A program made the translations under genes and the position numbers. The notes beneath the pieces were generated by a model. It had not been told where the DNA came from. It was given only the letters and a program-made list of their open reading frames with translations, and did not search any database. Shown here in pieces: positions 8,693 to 18,713 of a stretch of DNA of 50,547 bases. The stretch comes from Lactobacillus amylolyticus DSM 11664. GTDB taxonomy: Bacteria; Bacillota; Bacilli; Lactobacillales; Lactobacillaceae. Each line of letters opens with the position of its first letter. Position 1 is the stretch's first letter. The stretch spans positions 1 to 50,547 of the forward strand of contig NZ_ADNY01000056.1 of assembly GCF_000178475.1 (NCBI RefSeq), read 5' to 3'.

Positions 8693-9587
8693 ATTTTTCA
8701 CTATGGAAAGTGATGCTAAAGCCAGCATTAAAGGTTTCACCCTTTGCTAGGTGATTCATGCCATACTTATCTTCCAATTTGCCATCCGCATCAGAACGAT
8801 CGGCAATTCCCCACCATGGCTCAATGCAGACATAATTAGCTGTCTTTGGATATTGTGACCAAATTCCAACGAATGGGGCATTTCTAGTCCATACATTAAT
8901 ATGGAATTTACTATTCTCGGTTCTAACTGAAATTTTATTATCGTGACCACTCAATTGATAAATCAGCGCATCATTCTTAAATAAATCATCGCTTAAGCCA
9001 ATTAAACTATCAGTTGATGCCAATGAACGATTTGCCCAATCTAGCAAGCCTGTTTGTTTACTGATTGGAATCTTTACTCTTGCTTCTGATGGCTGCGTTG
9101 CAAAGTAAAAGTCTTCTTTTTTAACTTGAAGATCATCAACTGGTAAATTGAAACCAGGGTGTCCGCCGATGCCAAAAATCATTTCACCATCAGTCTTGTT
9201 GGTCACAATGAAGTTTTCTTCCAACAAATTATTCATTAAATTATAGTTTACTCTTAATTCAAATTTGAATGGATAAACCTTACGCGTTTCTTCGCTATCT
9301 TTAAGCAAAAATGTAATACTTTCATCACTTTGCTTTTCAACTATAAATTCACAATCTCTTGCAAATCCATGTTGACCTAAATGATAAGTTTTCCCTTGAT
9401 AAGTATATTGATCATTCTTTAAACGACCAACAATTGGAAAAAGAACTGGTGCATGCCGATCCCAAATTGCGGGATCTGCTTGCCACATATATTCATAATC
9501 ACTATGGACGCCCTTAACGCTTTGAATTTCTGCGCCTTTGCTTGAAATAGTGACCTTCAACATATTATTTTTAATTGTGTAATTCAT
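8691..9587 (-). CDS. Aldose 1-epimerase family protein (GalM/LacX-like)
   Basis: Cytosolic sugar epimerase-like enzyme, likely interconverting the anomers of an aldose or sugar phosphate. About 298 residues. Family marks are the beta-sandwich pattern with RHAPVLFPIVGRLKND near residue 50, GQHGFARDCEF, the GGHPGFNLP segment carrying the catalytic-type histidine, and a late Glu region (CIEPWWG). It belongs to the LacX-like branch rather than classical GalM. I start at the ATG at 9587, which has AAAGG seven bases upstream, rather than at 9605. It is monocistronic: terminators flank it on both sides, and a cre-like sequence overlaps its promoter region. Confidence 0.88.
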   Translation of the reverse strand: MNYTIKNNMLKVTISSKGAEIQSVKGVHSDYEYMWQADPAIWDRHAPVLFPIVGRLKNDQYTYQGKTYHLGQHGFARDCEFIVEKQSDESITFLLKDSEETRKVYPFKFELRVNYNLMNNLLEENFIVTNKTDGEMIFGIGGHPGFNLPVDDLQVKKEDFYFATQPSEARVKIPISKQTGLLDWANRSLASTDSLIGLSDDLFKNDALIYQLSGHDNKISVRTENSKFHINVWTRNAPFVGIWSQYPKTANYVCIEPWWGIADRSDADGKLEDKYGMNHLAKGETFNAGFSITFHSEK

Positions 9588-9648
9588 TTTATTACCTTTA
9601 TCCATATAAAAACAATAACAATGTGATCCCTTAGCGTTGATTGTATCA

Positions 9649-9662
9649 TAATAGCGCTTTTA
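9649..9662 (-). promoter_or_regulatory. Cre-like site upstream of the galM-like gene
   Basis: The minus strand reads TAAAAGCGCTATTA, two mismatches from the usual TGNAANCGNTNNCA catabolite-responsive pattern. It lies just upstream of TATGATACAAT, the best -10 region for the gene, so CcpA bound here could block transcription. No biochemical support is available. Confidence 0.4.
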
Positions 9663-9681
9663 TTGATATAGACCAAGCCTC

Positions 9682-9719
9682 ACAAAAAATAAAAGAGGCA
9701 ACAAAAATATTGTCTCTTT
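9682..9719 (-). terminator. Terminator after hslU
   Basis: AAAGAGGCAA (9692-9701) pairs with TTGTCTCTTT (9710-9719) with one mismatch. On the minus strand it is followed by a T-rich tract. It closes the trmFO-xerC-hslV-hslU run. Confidence 0.75.
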
Positions 9720-9731
9720 CATTTGTATTTT

Positions 9732-11108
9732 CTACAAAATAAACTTAGTAAGGTCTTTATTGATGATTACATCCTTAAGTTTTTCTTCAACGTAAGCTTC
9801 CGTTACAGTGATTTCGCCCATTTCCATATCAGGACCTTCATAAAGAACATCTTCAAGCAATTTTTCAAGAATGGTAGACAATCTACGAGCCCCAATATTA
9901 TCTGTCCCTTGGTTGACTTCATAAGCAATCTCTGCGATTCGATCAACCGCTTCTTGAGTGAAAATCAATTTGATGCCATCAGCCTTCATCAAAGCTACAT
10001 ATTGCTTTAATAATGAGTTTTCTGGATCCTTTAAAATATGAACAAAGTCATCTTTCGTAAGTGCGTCTAATTGAACTCTAATTGGAAAACGTCCTTGCAA
10101 TTCCGGAATAAGATCACTTGGCTTTGATTCAGCAAAAGCTCCAGCACCAATAAACAGGACATGATCAGTTGATAAAGGACCAAATTTTGTTTGGACTGTT
10201 GAACCTTCAACAATTGGCAAAATATCACGTTGAACACCTTCACGAGAAACTTCACCAGAAGTCTTTTTGTTACCAGCAATTACTTTATCAATTTCATCAA
10301 TGAAAATAATTCCGTTATTTTGAGCACGTTCAATTGCTCGCTGATAAAGACTGTCATAATCAACCATTTTACGTGATTCTTCGTTAATCAATAATTCACG
10401 TGCATCTTTGACTGGCAAAGTTCGCTTTATCTTTCTCTTCGGTATCATATTGCTAAGCATTGAGCCTATGTCCATGCCCATTTGACCCATCATGTCACTC
10501 ATTGGACTAGCTTTAGGCTTTTCCTCAACTTCAATCGTTACATCGCGATCTTCAAGCAATCCCTTATTCAGTTGCTCTGCAATAGTCATTCGCTTATTAC
10601 GAATATCATCGTTTACTTCTTCATCGTCAAACTCTTCGTCATCTAAATTATTTAAGAAACTGAAAACAGAATCATAATGGTGTTCGTGCTTGATGCCTGG
10701 AACCAAAGCCTTAACTAATTCTTTATTAGCCTCTTTGGCTGCTTCTGGTCGAATTTCTTCAAATTCTTTCTTTTCTTCCATTTGAACAGACTTAGCTGCC
10801 AAGTCTCTAACCATTGATTCAACATTTCGACCAACATAACCTACTTCGGTAAATTTAGTTGCCTCAACTTTAACGAAAGGAGCTTCAACAATATCAGCCA
10901 AGCGACGAGCAATTTCTGTTTTACCTACACCAGTTGGTCCAGCCATCAATAAATTTTTAGGTGTGATATCTTTCTGCATTTGCTTAGGAAGCTGCATCCG
11001 ACGGTAACGATTATATAAAGCAATAGCTACTGATTTTTTAGCTTCATCTTGACCAATAATATATTGATTTAATAACTCTACAATCTTTTTTGGAGTCTTA
11101 ATAGCCAT
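9732..11108 (-). CDS. hslU: ATP-dependent protease ATPase subunit HslU (ClpY)
   Basis: AAA+ unfoldase ring that feeds proteins into HslV. 458 residues, in the family range. Walker A is GPTGVGKT (57-64), Walker B is IIFIDEID (267-274), and the sensor/arginine-finger region includes GRFPIRV. The pore motif GYVGRNVE is at 90-97, and an acidic, variable I-domain lies between. The C-terminus ends in LTKFIL, the tail that docks into HslV. It starts nine bases after hslV, in the conserved xerC-hslV-hslU order of Bacilli. In B. subtilis codY follows; here a terminator follows instead. Confidence 0.97.
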   Translation of the reverse strand: MAIKTPKKIVELLNQYIIGQDEAKKSVAIALYNRYRRMQLPKQMQKDITPKNLLMAGPTGVGKTEIARRLADIVEAPFVKVEATKFTEVGYVGRNVESMVRDLAAKSVQMEEKKEFEEIRPEAAKEANKELVKALVPGIKHEHHYDSVFSFLNNLDDEEFDDEEVNDDIRNKRMTIAEQLNKGLLEDRDVTIEVEEKPKASPMSDMMGQMGMDIGSMLSNMIPKRKIKRTLPVKDARELLINEESRKMVDYDSLYQRAIERAQNNGIIFIDEIDKVIAGNKKTSGEVSREGVQRDILPIVEGSTVQTKFGPLSTDHVLFIGAGAFAESKPSDLIPELQGRFPIRVQLDALTKDDFVHILKDPENSLLKQYVALMKADGIKLIFTQEAVDRIAEIAYEVNQGTDNIGARRLSTILEKLLEDVLYEGPDMEMGEITVTEAYVEEKLKDVIINKDLTKFIL

Positions 11109-11117
11109 AACTACCTC

Positions 11118-11642
11118 CTATAGTTCATCAGTTGTAATCTGATCATCAGTAAAGACATCAATTCCTGAAGCAATTTTAACCGCCTCATGAGCAATATCGC
11201 TTGCACTCATTTCTTTCGCATGACGAGTCATCGCAATCGCTGCTGCTTGAGCATAATTGCCACCGGAACCAATTGCTACTACATTTTCATCAGGTTCAAG
11301 TACTTCCCCATTGCCAGAAATTAATAAAAGGTCTTTATCATCAAAAGCAATCAGCATTGCATTCAATTTTTGCAAAGTAGGATCTTTACGCCATGATCGT
11401 GCCATTTCAACAGCCGCTCTTCTCAAGTCGCCACTGTAGCTTTCAAGCTTGCCTTCAAGCATTTCTTGCAAACTTACTGCATCGGCAACACCGCCGGCGA
11501 AGCCAATTACTACACGATCATGGAAAATTCGACGAATCTTTTTAGCACTTGCCTTGGCAATAACTTTTTCACCTAAAGTTACTTGACCATCCCCAGCAAT
11601 TGCAGTCTTACCATTAAATTTTACGGAACATATTGTTGTCAT
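11118..11642 (-). CDS. hslV: ATP-dependent protease proteolytic subunit HslV (ClpQ)
   Basis: Proteasome-like peptidase of the HslUV complex, 174 residues. After removal of the initiator Met the protein begins TTICSVKFNGKTAIAGDGQVT, so the nucleophile is Thr2, as in most bacteria. This contrasts with the serine-type CodW of B. subtilis. The lysine in KKIRRIF and the GSGG loop fit the fold. Its ATG overlaps the xerC stop by four bases and hslU starts nine bases after it, indicating translational coupling. Confidence 0.97.
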   Translation of the reverse strand: MTTICSVKFNGKTAIAGDGQVTLGEKVIAKASAKKIRRIFHDRVVIGFAGGVADAVSLQEMLEGKLESYSGDLRRAAVEMARSWRKDPTLQKLNAMLIAFDDKDLLLISGNGEVLEPDENVVAIGSGGNYAQAAAIAMTRHAKEMSASDIAHEAVKIASGIDVFTDDQITTDEL

Positions 11643-12562
11643 TTTGTCTTTTTATCCTTTCGTGAATTTCTTGGGAAAAATTTTTGATATTCATCTTGCA
11701 AGTGTGCCATTGTCACATGAGTATAGATTTGAGTCGTTGATAAATTTTCATGGCCCAATAGCTCCTGAACTGTTCTCAAATCAGCACCATTGTTCAGCAT
11801 TGCAGTCGCAAAAGTATGGCGCAATTCATGCGGATGCACTTTGCCGCTTATTCCGGCCTTATTAAATGTCCTTTGCATGATATATTCAATCCCGCGATCT
11901 GTCAAAGGCTGACCCTGATTGTTTAAAAAGATAAAATCTTGATCAGCCTTGGATCCTAGCAGTTTTGGCCTTGCGTTTTCAAGATAATTTTGCAAAGCAC
12001 TTTTCGTCTTATCATCAAATGCCACATAACGATCTTTATTGCCCTTTCCATGAACAAGTATCATTTGCAGATCAAAATCTACTTGATTTATTTTCAAGCT
12101 GCTAACTTCACTCACTCGCATCCCGGTTGTATAAAACAATTCGAATAATGCAAGATTTCGCTCAGTTAAAGCTGTATTGCCCTGTAAAGAAGAAATTACT
12201 TGCTTCATTTCAGGTGCATAAAAAAATTGAGGCAATTTGCGCTCTTCCGTGCGTAAAACAATCGTTTGCGTTGGATCAACCTTGATTAATTTTCTCTTCG
12301 CTAGAAAGCGATAAAACGATCGCAGACTGGACATTTTTCTCATTTGCGAATTTCTGGATAATTTTCGTTCAGCCATTGATTGAAGATAAACTTCGATATC
12401 ACGTGTCTGAATCTTATCCCAATCAACAAAACCACCATTTTCTCGCCAAAAAGATTTTGCCTCTAGCAAATCCGTTTGATAAGAAAGAATTGTATTTTTG
12501 CTGTACTGTCGTTCATTTTTTAAATACGAAATAAACAAGGCTAATTTATCATTTTTAGGCAT
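11639..12562 (-). CDS. xerC: Tyrosine recombinase XerC
   Basis: Site-specific tyrosine recombinase that resolves chromosome dimers at dif with XerD. 307 residues. The N-terminal SAM-like core-binding domain covers about residues 1-90. The catalytic set is complete: R149 (TGMRVSE), K173 (HGKGNKDR), H245 and R248 (HPHELRHT), H271 (LLGHENL), and nucleophile Y280 (TTQIYTH). Its position before hslVU, as for codV in B. subtilis, supports XerC over XerD. Its start codon overlaps the trmFO stop codon by one base. Confidence 0.93.
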   Translation of the reverse strand: MPKNDKLALFISYLKNERQYSKNTILSYQTDLLEAKSFWRENGGFVDWDKIQTRDIEVYLQSMAERKLSRNSQMRKMSSLRSFYRFLAKRKLIKVDPTQTIVLRTEERKLPQFFYAPEMKQVISSLQGNTALTERNLALFELFYTTGMRVSEVSSLKINQVDFDLQMILVHGKGNKDRYVAFDDKTKSALQNYLENARPKLLGSKADQDFIFLNNQGQPLTDRGIEYIMQRTFNKAGISGKVHPHELRHTFATAMLNNGADLRTVQELLGHENLSTTQIYTHVTMAHLQDEYQKFFPRNSRKDKKTK

Positions 12563-13878
12563 TAATCCAACACTTTATCTTTGAAAGCCGCTAAGCTGTT
12601 TAATCCGCGTTCACTAATCTTAAGATGTCTTTCTTTTTTATTGCGAATCTTTTTGCCTTCCAAGCTTGGCAAAAGTGCAAAACTTGCATTCATAGGTTGA
12701 AAATGCTTAGCGTCAGTTGTAGTTACATAATTTGCCATCGAACCTAAAGCAGTGTCAACCGGAAAGACAGCGGTATCTTTTCCTAAAGCTTCACGCGCTG
12801 CATTAATGCCCGCAACTAATCCAGAACCTGCACTTTCGACATAGCCTTCCACGCCAGTCATTTGGCCAGCAAAAAAGAGACCCTTTTGCTGCTTTGCTTC
12901 ATAACTTGCATTTAATACTTCTGGTGAAGCCATGTAAGTATTTCGGTGCATTTTGCCATAACGAACGAATCTGGCATTTTCCAAACCAGGAATAAGTGAA
13001 AAGACTCGTTTTTGTTCACCGTATTTTAAGTGAGTTTGAAAACCAACAAGATTGTACATTGAAGCTGCTGCATTATCCTGACGCAATTGGACTACTGCAT
13101 AAGGCGTTTTTCCTGTTTTTGGATCTTCCAATCCTACTGGTTTTAACGGTCCAAATAGCATTGTTTTGGCGCCACGTGCAGCCATTACTTCAATTGGCAT
13201 GCATCCATCAAAAACATCATTGTTCTCAAAGCCATGCATTTCAGCCGTTTCTGCATGAACTAGTTCTTGAGCAAACTTCTCATATTGTTCTTTATCCATT
13301 GGACAGTTAAGATAAGCCGCTTCACCACGGTCATAGCGAGATTTCTTATAGACAATATTCATATCGATAGAATCTGCTGCAACGATTGGTGCTGCCGCAT
13401 CGAAGAAATGCAGACTGTCAGTCCCTGAGAACTTTTGAATTTGACTTGCTAAAGCATCACTCGTGAGTGGACCTGTGGCAATTACCACAATTCCTTCTTT
13501 GGGAATTTCGGTAATTTCTTCATCATGAACTGTTACATTATCAAAACTCCGCAATTTTTTAGTAACATAATCGCTAAAAAGATCACGATCTACAGCAAGC
13601 GCTCCTCCGGCTGGTACCTGAGTTTTATCTGCAGCTTGCATAATTAATGAATCTAATTGTCGCATTTCTTCTTTTAGAAGGCCAACGGCGTTAGATAATT
13701 GATTTGAGCGCATTGAATTCGTACAAACTAGTTCCGCGAATTCACCAGTATGATGCGCTGGCGTCATTTTTCTAGGGCGCATTTCGTAAAGATCTACAGG
13801 AATACCACGTTTGGCAATTTGCCAAGTTGCTTCGCTTCCTGCCAGTCCCCCGCCAATCACTGTAACTTTTTCGGGCAT
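12562..13878 (-). CDS. trmFO: Methylenetetrahydrofolate-tRNA-(uracil-5-)-methyltransferase TrmFO
   Basis: FAD- and folate-dependent enzyme that makes 5-methyluridine at position 54 of tRNA. 438 residues, standard for TrmFO (formerly Gid). The FAD-binding dinucleotide fold opens with [11 protein letters not shown] (7-17). [20 protein letters not shown] and the cysteines C52 (ELVCTNS) and C226 (FDGCMPIE) match the catalytic pair known from B. subtilis TrmFO. A second FAD-contact segment is [14 protein letters not shown]. Ribosome-binding site AAAGGATG precedes the ATG. It is the first gene of the trmFO-xerC-hslV-hslU cluster, with a strong stem-loop in its leader. Confidence 0.96.
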   Translation of the reverse strand: MPEKVTVIGGGLAGSEATWQIAKRGIPVDLYEMRPRKMTPAHHTGEFAELVCTNSMRSNQLSNAVGLLKEEMRQLDSLIMQAADKTQVPAGGALAVDRDLFSDYVTKKLRSFDNVTVHDEEITEIPKEGIVVIATGPLTSDALASQIQKFSGTDSLHFFDAAAPIVAADSIDMNIVYKKSRYDRGEAAYLNCPMDKEQYEKFAQELVHAETAEMHGFENNDVFDGCMPIEVMAARGAKTMLFGPLKPVGLEDPKTGKTPYAVVQLRQDNAAASMYNLVGFQTHLKYGEQKRVFSLIPGLENARFVRYGKMHRNTYMASPEVLNASYEAKQQKGLFFAGQMTGVEGYVESAGSGLVAGINAAREALGKDTAVFPVDTALGSMANYVTTTDAKHFQPMNASFALLPSLEGKKIRNKKERHLKISERGLNSLAAFKDKVLD

Positions 13879-13916
13879 TTAATCATCCTTTTTTAAAAAA
13901 ATATTCTTATATAAAC

Positions 13917-13947
13917 ATATCATCAAACCGAAAAAGTTTGATGATAT
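13917..13947. other. Perfect 12-bp stem-loop between topA and trmFO
   Basis: ATATCATCAAAC (13917-13928) pairs perfectly with GTTTGATGATAT (13936-13947) around a seven-base loop. It is not directly followed by a T run on the minus strand, so it may be an RNA-processing or stability element rather than a terminator. Confidence 0.6.
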
Positions 13948-13954
13948 TAACACA

Positions 13955-14000
13955 ATTTTTTTGTTTTATTTATCTTCATTTTTTTGTTTTATTTATCTTC
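13955..14000. repeat. 23-bp perfect tandem duplication across the topA stop codon
   Basis: The 23 bases at 13955-13977 are repeated exactly at 13978-14000. The second copy covers the last codons and stop of topA, so the first is a duplicated tail lying downstream. It looks recent because the two copies are identical. Confidence 0.9.
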
Positions 14001-16097
14001 GCGAGGCTCTTCACGATAATCGCCATTTGGACAAAGAACTGTAAGTCCCTTCTTTGATTTCTTCTGAACTAAAAAGTGACCATCATTTGGACAGTTTCTG
14101 CCAATTGGTTGATCCCAGGATACGAAATCACATTCAGGGTAACGAGAACAACCATAAAACTTACGGTTTCTCTTTGACTTTTTCTCGACAACATCGCCTT
14201 TGCCGCATTTTGGGCAAATAACGCCAACCTTTTTAACAATTGGCTTAGTATTGCGACAATCTGGAAAACGAGAACAAGCATAAAATTTGCCATAACGGCC
14301 CATTTTTATAACCATCGGCGCACCACAAATGTCACAATTAAATCCAGCTGGCTCATCTTTTATCTGAACCTTTTCAATTTGCGTATCAGCCTTATCTAAT
14401 TCTTTCTTGAATGGATGGTAATATTCATCAACTACCTTAACCCAGTTTTTATTTCCGTCTTCAACGCTATCAAGGTCGCTTTCAAGCCGAGCCGTGTAAT
14501 CAACATCCGTAATGTCAGGGAAAAATTCTTCAATCAAGCCATCAACAATTTCACCTAATTCTGTAGACACGATTGAACGTCCCTCAAGTTTTACATAATA
14601 ACGACGTTGAAGAGTATCAATTGTCGGTGCATAAGTAGATGGACGACCAACGCCATTTTCTTCAAGCGCATGAACCAAACTAGCTTCAGTATATCTTGCA
14701 GGAGGCAATGTAAAGTGCTGCTTATTATCAGACTTTTTCATTTTTACTTGATCGCCCTCATTTAAGTCAGGCAATTCAATATTCTTCTCCTGCTGGTTAT
14801 CATAAACTTTGGTAAAACCAGCGAACTTCATCTTTGAACCAGTAGTCCGGAATACAACACCATTTTGGACAATATCTGCTCTAACCGTATCATAAACGGC
14901 AGGCGTCATTTCGCTAGCGACAAAGCGTGACCAAATAAGTTTATATAAGCGATATTGCTCAGTCGTTAAAACTTTCTTTAATGACTCTGGTGTACGATAA
15001 ACACTAGTAGGACGAATAGCTTCATGGGCGTCTTGAGCATCTTCCTGATTCTTGAAGTGTCGTTGACTCTTAGCCGCATATTGTGCACCGTATTTTTCAT
15101 GCAAAAACTTTGAAGCTTCTGCTTGAGCAACTGGTGAGGTTCTCTTAGAGTCGGTTCTCATATAAGTAATTAAACCAACAGTCCCTTGTCTGCCTAAACT
15201 GATTCCTTCATATAATTGCTGAGCAATGCTCATAGTTCTTCTTGTTCGGTACCCTAGGCGTTTATTAGCTTCTTGTTGCATAGTTGAAGTGGTAAAAGGA
15301 GCAGCTGGTTGTCTGCGTCTTTCACAGGTAACTACTTTTTCAACTGAAAATGCCTTTTTCTTATCGATTTTGGCTAAAATTTCTTTGACGGCATCTATAT
15401 TAGGCAATTCTTTCTTTTTGCCATCAACACCATAAAAACTGGATTTAAATGTTTCTTTATCTTTATTGAATTCCGCATCAATCGTCCAGTATTCTTTTGG
15501 TTTAAAGTTTTTGATCTCTTTTTCGCGATCAATTACCAATTTAAGAGCTACTGACTGAACACGTCCAGCGCTAAGGCCCTTCTTAACCTTAGCCCACAAA
15601 ATTGGCGATAAAGAGTAACCCACAATTCTGTCTAAAACTCGCCGCGCCTGCTGAGCATTAACTGTATCCATATCAATAGTACGGGGATGCTTAAAACTTT
15701 CCTTGACGGCATCTTTAGTAACTTCGTTAAAAGTTACTCGATTCTTAGCCTTTTCATCAAGATTTAGTGCGTGTGCTATGTGCCAAGCAATCGCTTCCCC
15801 TTCACGATCGGGATCGGATGCTAAATAGACATCTTTAGCCTTTTTAGCTTCGCTCTTCAATTCCTTGATTGTGTCGCCTTTACCACGAATTGAAATATAC
15901 TTTGGCTTGTAATTATTATCAAAATCGATCCCCATTTGTGATTTTGGCAAATCACGAATATGACCTTTTGAGGCAATTACATGGTAGTTGTGTCCTAAGT
16001 ACTTTTCGATTGTCTTTGCTTTAGCAGGTGATTCCACGATTACTAAAGTTTTCTTGTTTTTGCTTCTGCCTTTTTTAGTTTTTGTTTTAGTAGGCAT
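13989..16097 (-). CDS. topA: DNA topoisomerase I
   Basis: Type IA topoisomerase that relaxes negative supercoils behind RNA polymerase. 702 residues. The TOPRIM domain has [13 protein letters not shown] (18-30) and [13 protein letters not shown] (94-106). The catalytic tyrosine is Y312 in LITYMRTDS. At the C-terminus two intact four-cysteine zinc fingers (starting CDICGAP and CPKCGKG) are followed by a third, degenerate one in which only single cysteines remain (NCPNDG, LCPNGD). The start has AAGGAGG seven bases upstream. It lies 35 bases after dprA and may share its transcript. A 23-bp duplication covers the stop. Confidence 0.97.
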   Translation of the reverse strand: MPTKTKTKKGRSKNKKTLVIVESPAKAKTIEKYLGHNYHVIASKGHIRDLPKSQMGIDFDNNYKPKYISIRGKGDTIKELKSEAKKAKDVYLASDPDREGEAIAWHIAHALNLDEKAKNRVTFNEVTKDAVKESFKHPRTIDMDTVNAQQARRVLDRIVGYSLSPILWAKVKKGLSAGRVQSVALKLVIDREKEIKNFKPKEYWTIDAEFNKDKETFKSSFYGVDGKKKELPNIDAVKEILAKIDKKKAFSVEKVVTCERRRQPAAPFTTSTMQQEANKRLGYRTRRTMSIAQQLYEGISLGRQGTVGLITYMRTDSKRTSPVAQAEASKFLHEKYGAQYAAKSQRHFKNQEDAQDAHEAIRPTSVYRTPESLKKVLTTEQYRLYKLIWSRFVASEMTPAVYDTVRADIVQNGVVFRTTGSKMKFAGFTKVYDNQQEKNIELPDLNEGDQVKMKKSDNKQHFTLPPARYTEASLVHALEENGVGRPSTYAPTIDTLQRRYYVKLEGRSIVSTELGEIVDGLIEEFFPDITDVDYTARLESDLDSVEDGNKNWVKVVDEYYHPFKKELDKADTQIEKVQIKDEPAGFNCDICGAPMVIKMGRYGKFYACSRFPDCRNTKPIVKKVGVICPKCGKGDVVEKKSKRNRKFYGCSRYPECDFVSWDQPIGRNCPNDGHFLVQKKSKKGLTVLCPNGDYREEPREDK

Positions 16098-16132
16098 TGA
16101 ATGCCTCCTTATTTTTTATTTTAAAATGTACG

Positions 16133-17011
16133 CTATTCAGAGAATAAAATACTACTCTCTAAGTTGTCAAATCTTTCTTTTTTCAATTCATAATCAATAA
16201 TCGGTGTTGCACCGGCTTCAATTAACCGGTTAGGCCCTTCCGATAAAACACTTGTAACAGGTCCAGGCACAGCGTAGACATCTCGATTTTCTTGCAAAGC
16301 CAGATTGGCCGTGATAAGTGAACCGGATTTTTCTTTTGCCTCTGTTACTATGACGCTCTCACTGATGCCTGCCAATAGTCGATTCCGCTGTGGAAACCTA
16401 AAAGGCCGTGGCGGTGTATCGGGAAGATATTCACTCAGCAAAAGTCCAGAAGAGGCAATTTGTTCTTGCAAGAAATGATTTTGCATTGGATAAAAATGAT
16501 TGAGCCCATTACCCAGGACAGCAATCGTTCTGCCATTATTACCTAAGGCAGCCTGGTGAGCCATAGTATCTACTCCCTTGGCAAGACCGCTGGCAATAAC
16601 GATTTTCTGCTTAACTAACCCCGGTACCATTTTGTTGATTACTTCTTGACTATAAGCAGTCGCAAGCCGAGAACCAACGATCGTTGCGATCTTCTGATTC
16701 AGTAATTCCAAATTGCCACGAGCAAACAAAATTAACGGTGGCTGATAAATTTGACGCAGTCTTTCAGGATATTCATTGTCGAAAAAGCTAATTACTTTGC
16801 ACTGCTGACTAATTCTTGAAACTGCTAACCCGGCCCGATCATCCTGATATGCTTTTAAACAAGTCTCTCTTAAAGCAAGCGGCAAATCCAAAGCATTCAA
16901 TTGAATTGGATCGATCTCTTCGGTATCCAGTTGCATCGCAATTTGCAACATTTTTACATAGCCAATACCTTTTTGCAATTTTAATCTAAGTAAAAAATCT
17001 GTTTTATTCAT
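16133..17011 (-). CDS. dprA: DNA-processing protein DprA
   Basis: Binds incoming single-stranded DNA and loads RecA during transformation; widely kept in lactobacilli with no proven competence. About 292 residues. The Rossmann-like DprA domain is clear: NQKIATIVGSRLATAYS, IASGLAKGVDTMAHQAAL, TIAVLGNGLNHFYP, and FPQRNRLLAGIS. An N-terminal helix-hairpin-like segment precedes it. I start at the ATG at 17011, ten bases after GGAGGG; that GGAGGG overlaps an earlier in-frame ATG at 17029. It sits between rnhB and topA, the usual Lactobacillus arrangement. No competence pilus genes are in this window. Confidence 0.94.
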   Translation of the reverse strand: MNKTDFLLRLKLQKGIGYVKMLQIAMQLDTEEIDPIQLNALDLPLALRETCLKAYQDDRAGLAVSRISQQCKVISFFDNEYPERLRQIYQPPLILFARGNLELLNQKIATIVGSRLATAYSQEVINKMVPGLVKQKIVIASGLAKGVDTMAHQAALGNNGRTIAVLGNGLNHFYPMQNHFLQEQIASSGLLLSEYLPDTPPRPFRFPQRNRLLAGISESVIVTEAKEKSGSLITANLALQENRDVYAVPGPVTSVLSEGPNRLIEAGATPIIDYELKKERFDNLESSILFSE

Positions 17012-17087
17012 GAAATAAAAACCCTCCATTACTAATTACGCAAAATAGAGAATTTTTACCGAAAAAAGTTCAATTTTTATAAAATTT

Positions 17088-17843
17088 TTACTTAAAAAAA
17101 TCGCTAACCGGTGCAAACGTCTTACGGTGAATTGGAGTCGGCCCATATTTTTTTAGTGCAGCCAAGTGCTTTGCTGTCCCATATCCAGCATTATCTGGAA
17201 AATCATATTGAGGATAAATTTTAGCATAATCATCCATCAATTTATCTCTAAATACTTTAGCCACAATTGAAGCAGCGGCAATAGAATTAGACTTGGCATC
17301 CCCCTTAATGAGCTTTACTTGTGGCAAGTCGACAGGTACGTTCATCGCATCGACCAAAAGCGCATCAGGTTTCTGATCTAAATCAAGCACGGCTTCTGCC
17401 ATTGCTTGTCGATCAGCCTCATAAATGTTAATTTGATCGATTACTTGCGGGCTTTTTACACCCACAGCTACACTAATTGCCTCAGATAAAATTTTCGGAT
17501 AAAGAGCCAATCGTTTTTGTGGACTCAATTTTTTAGAATCATTAACATCAAGCAAATCGAAGTGATCGTCAATAATTACTGCTGCAGTTACTACTGGGCC
17601 AGCAAGAGGACCACGACCAACTTCATCTACACCAGCTACAATCTGACCCTTTTGCCAAAATTTTTTCTCATAAGTAAAACGCTCAAGAAAGGCTGACTTC
17701 TTTTTAGCCAGCTTCTCTTGCTTTTGCTGATAAGATGCCAATAATTTCTGTACGCCACTTCTAGAGTCACTTTTTAATTGCTCAAGCTCATCAGAGGAAA
17801 CCTGTCCACTATTAAGAAGTGCTTTTATTTCTTTAATTGTCAT
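17088..17843 (-). CDS. rnhB: Ribonuclease HII
   Basis: Cuts RNA in RNA/DNA hybrids and removes ribonucleotides misincorporated in DNA. 251 residues, with an N-terminal extension of about 65 residues typical of Bacilli. The catalytic carboxylates are visible: D73 and E74 ([13 protein letters not shown]), D165 (LLVDAMNV), and the aspartate of SIVAKVFRD near 200. [12 protein letters not shown] is the conserved substrate-binding run. Its ATG overlaps the rbgA stop by four bases. Confidence 0.96.
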   Translation of the reverse strand: MTIKEIKALLNSGQVSSDELEQLKSDSRSGVQKLLASYQQKQEKLAKKKSAFLERFTYEKKFWQKGQIVAGVDEVGRGPLAGPVVTAAVIIDDHFDLLDVNDSKKLSPQKRLALYPKILSEAISVAVGVKSPQVIDQINIYEADRQAMAEAVLDLDQKPDALLVDAMNVPVDLPQVKLIKGDAKSNSIAAASIVAKVFRDKLMDDYAKIYPQYDFPDNAGYGTAKHLAALKKYGPTPIHRKTFAPVSDFFK

Positions 17844-18679
17844 AACCGATCTAGAGTAATCCTTCCAATTTTACCTTTGCGCAAACGTTGAAGCATATAG
17901 AGACTAAATCGATCATAATCATCCCGCATGCCGTATACCTCTGTCATTGCCAATAAGAGATCTTGATCTCCAATTTTCTCGATCTCTTCTTTTGGGCAGC
18001 GTGCAAATTTTATTAGATCCTTGAGATAATATTTTCGCAAACTCTTAAGTACGAACAAAGCAACATCATCTGCATGAAAAATTGTATCTTTAATTGCACC
18101 AAACGCAGCCAGTTTGTAGCCAACAGCTTGATCTTCAAACTTTGGCCATAAAATCCCTGGTGTATCCAAAATCTGAATATTATATTTTGTTTTCAGCCAG
18201 CTTTGACCCTTAGTAACTCCTGGCCGATTGCCAACTTCAGCAACATTGCGCCCTACCAAACGATTTATAATCGTTGATTTGCCACAATTTGGAACACCAG
18301 CTAGTGAGATACGAATGGTTGGATTAGATGCACCCTTTGCTTCAAGTTTTTTGGTTTTTGCCATCGCTGCCTTTTTGATCATATTGATCAAAAATTTCAT
18401 ATTCGTATTATGCAGCGAATCCATTGCAATCACAAATTTTCCAGGCTGTTGCAGCTTTTTTTGCCAAAGCTTGGTCATGACAGGATCTGCTAAGTCCGCC
18501 TTGTTTAAAATAATCAGATGTGGTTTCTTGCCCACTAGTTCTTCAATCATAGGATTTCTTGATGATTCTGGAATTCTAGCATCAAGAACTTCAACAAAGA
18601 CATCAATTAAGCCCAACTTATCTTCAAGTTGATTACGGGCCTTATTCATATGCCCCGGATACCATTGAATTTTTGCCAT
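17840..18679 (-). CDS. rbgA: Ribosome biogenesis GTPase RbgA (YlqF)
   Basis: GTPase needed for a late step of 50S subunit assembly. 279 residues. The GTPase motifs are circularly permuted, as the family requires: G4 NKAD (59-62) comes first, then G1 GVPNCGKST (128-136), the G2 threonine region PGVTKGQ, and G3 DTPG (172-175). A C-terminal ANTAR-like helical part follows. It opens the rbgA-rnhB pair and overlaps rnhB by four bases. Confidence 0.96.
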   Translation of the reverse strand: MAKIQWYPGHMNKARNQLEDKLGLIDVFVEVLDARIPESSRNPMIEELVGKKPHLIILNKADLADPVMTKLWQKKLQQPGKFVIAMDSLHNTNMKFLINMIKKAAMAKTKKLEAKGASNPTIRISLAGVPNCGKSTIINRLVGRNVAEVGNRPGVTKGQSWLKTKYNIQILDTPGILWPKFEDQAVGYKLAAFGAIKDTIFHADDVALFVLKSLRKYYLKDLIKFARCPKEEIEKIGDQDLLLAMTEVYGMRDDYDRFSLYMLQRLRKGKIGRITLDRL

Positions 18680-18713
18680 TTTACTTCTCCTTTTATCTAT
18701 ACCATTTTATAAC

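Noticed and set aside
18228..18632. Plus-strand open frame of 134 codons opposite rbgA
   Set aside because: It lies wholly antisense to a clear, motif-complete GTPase gene and has no ribosome-binding site or recognisable domain.
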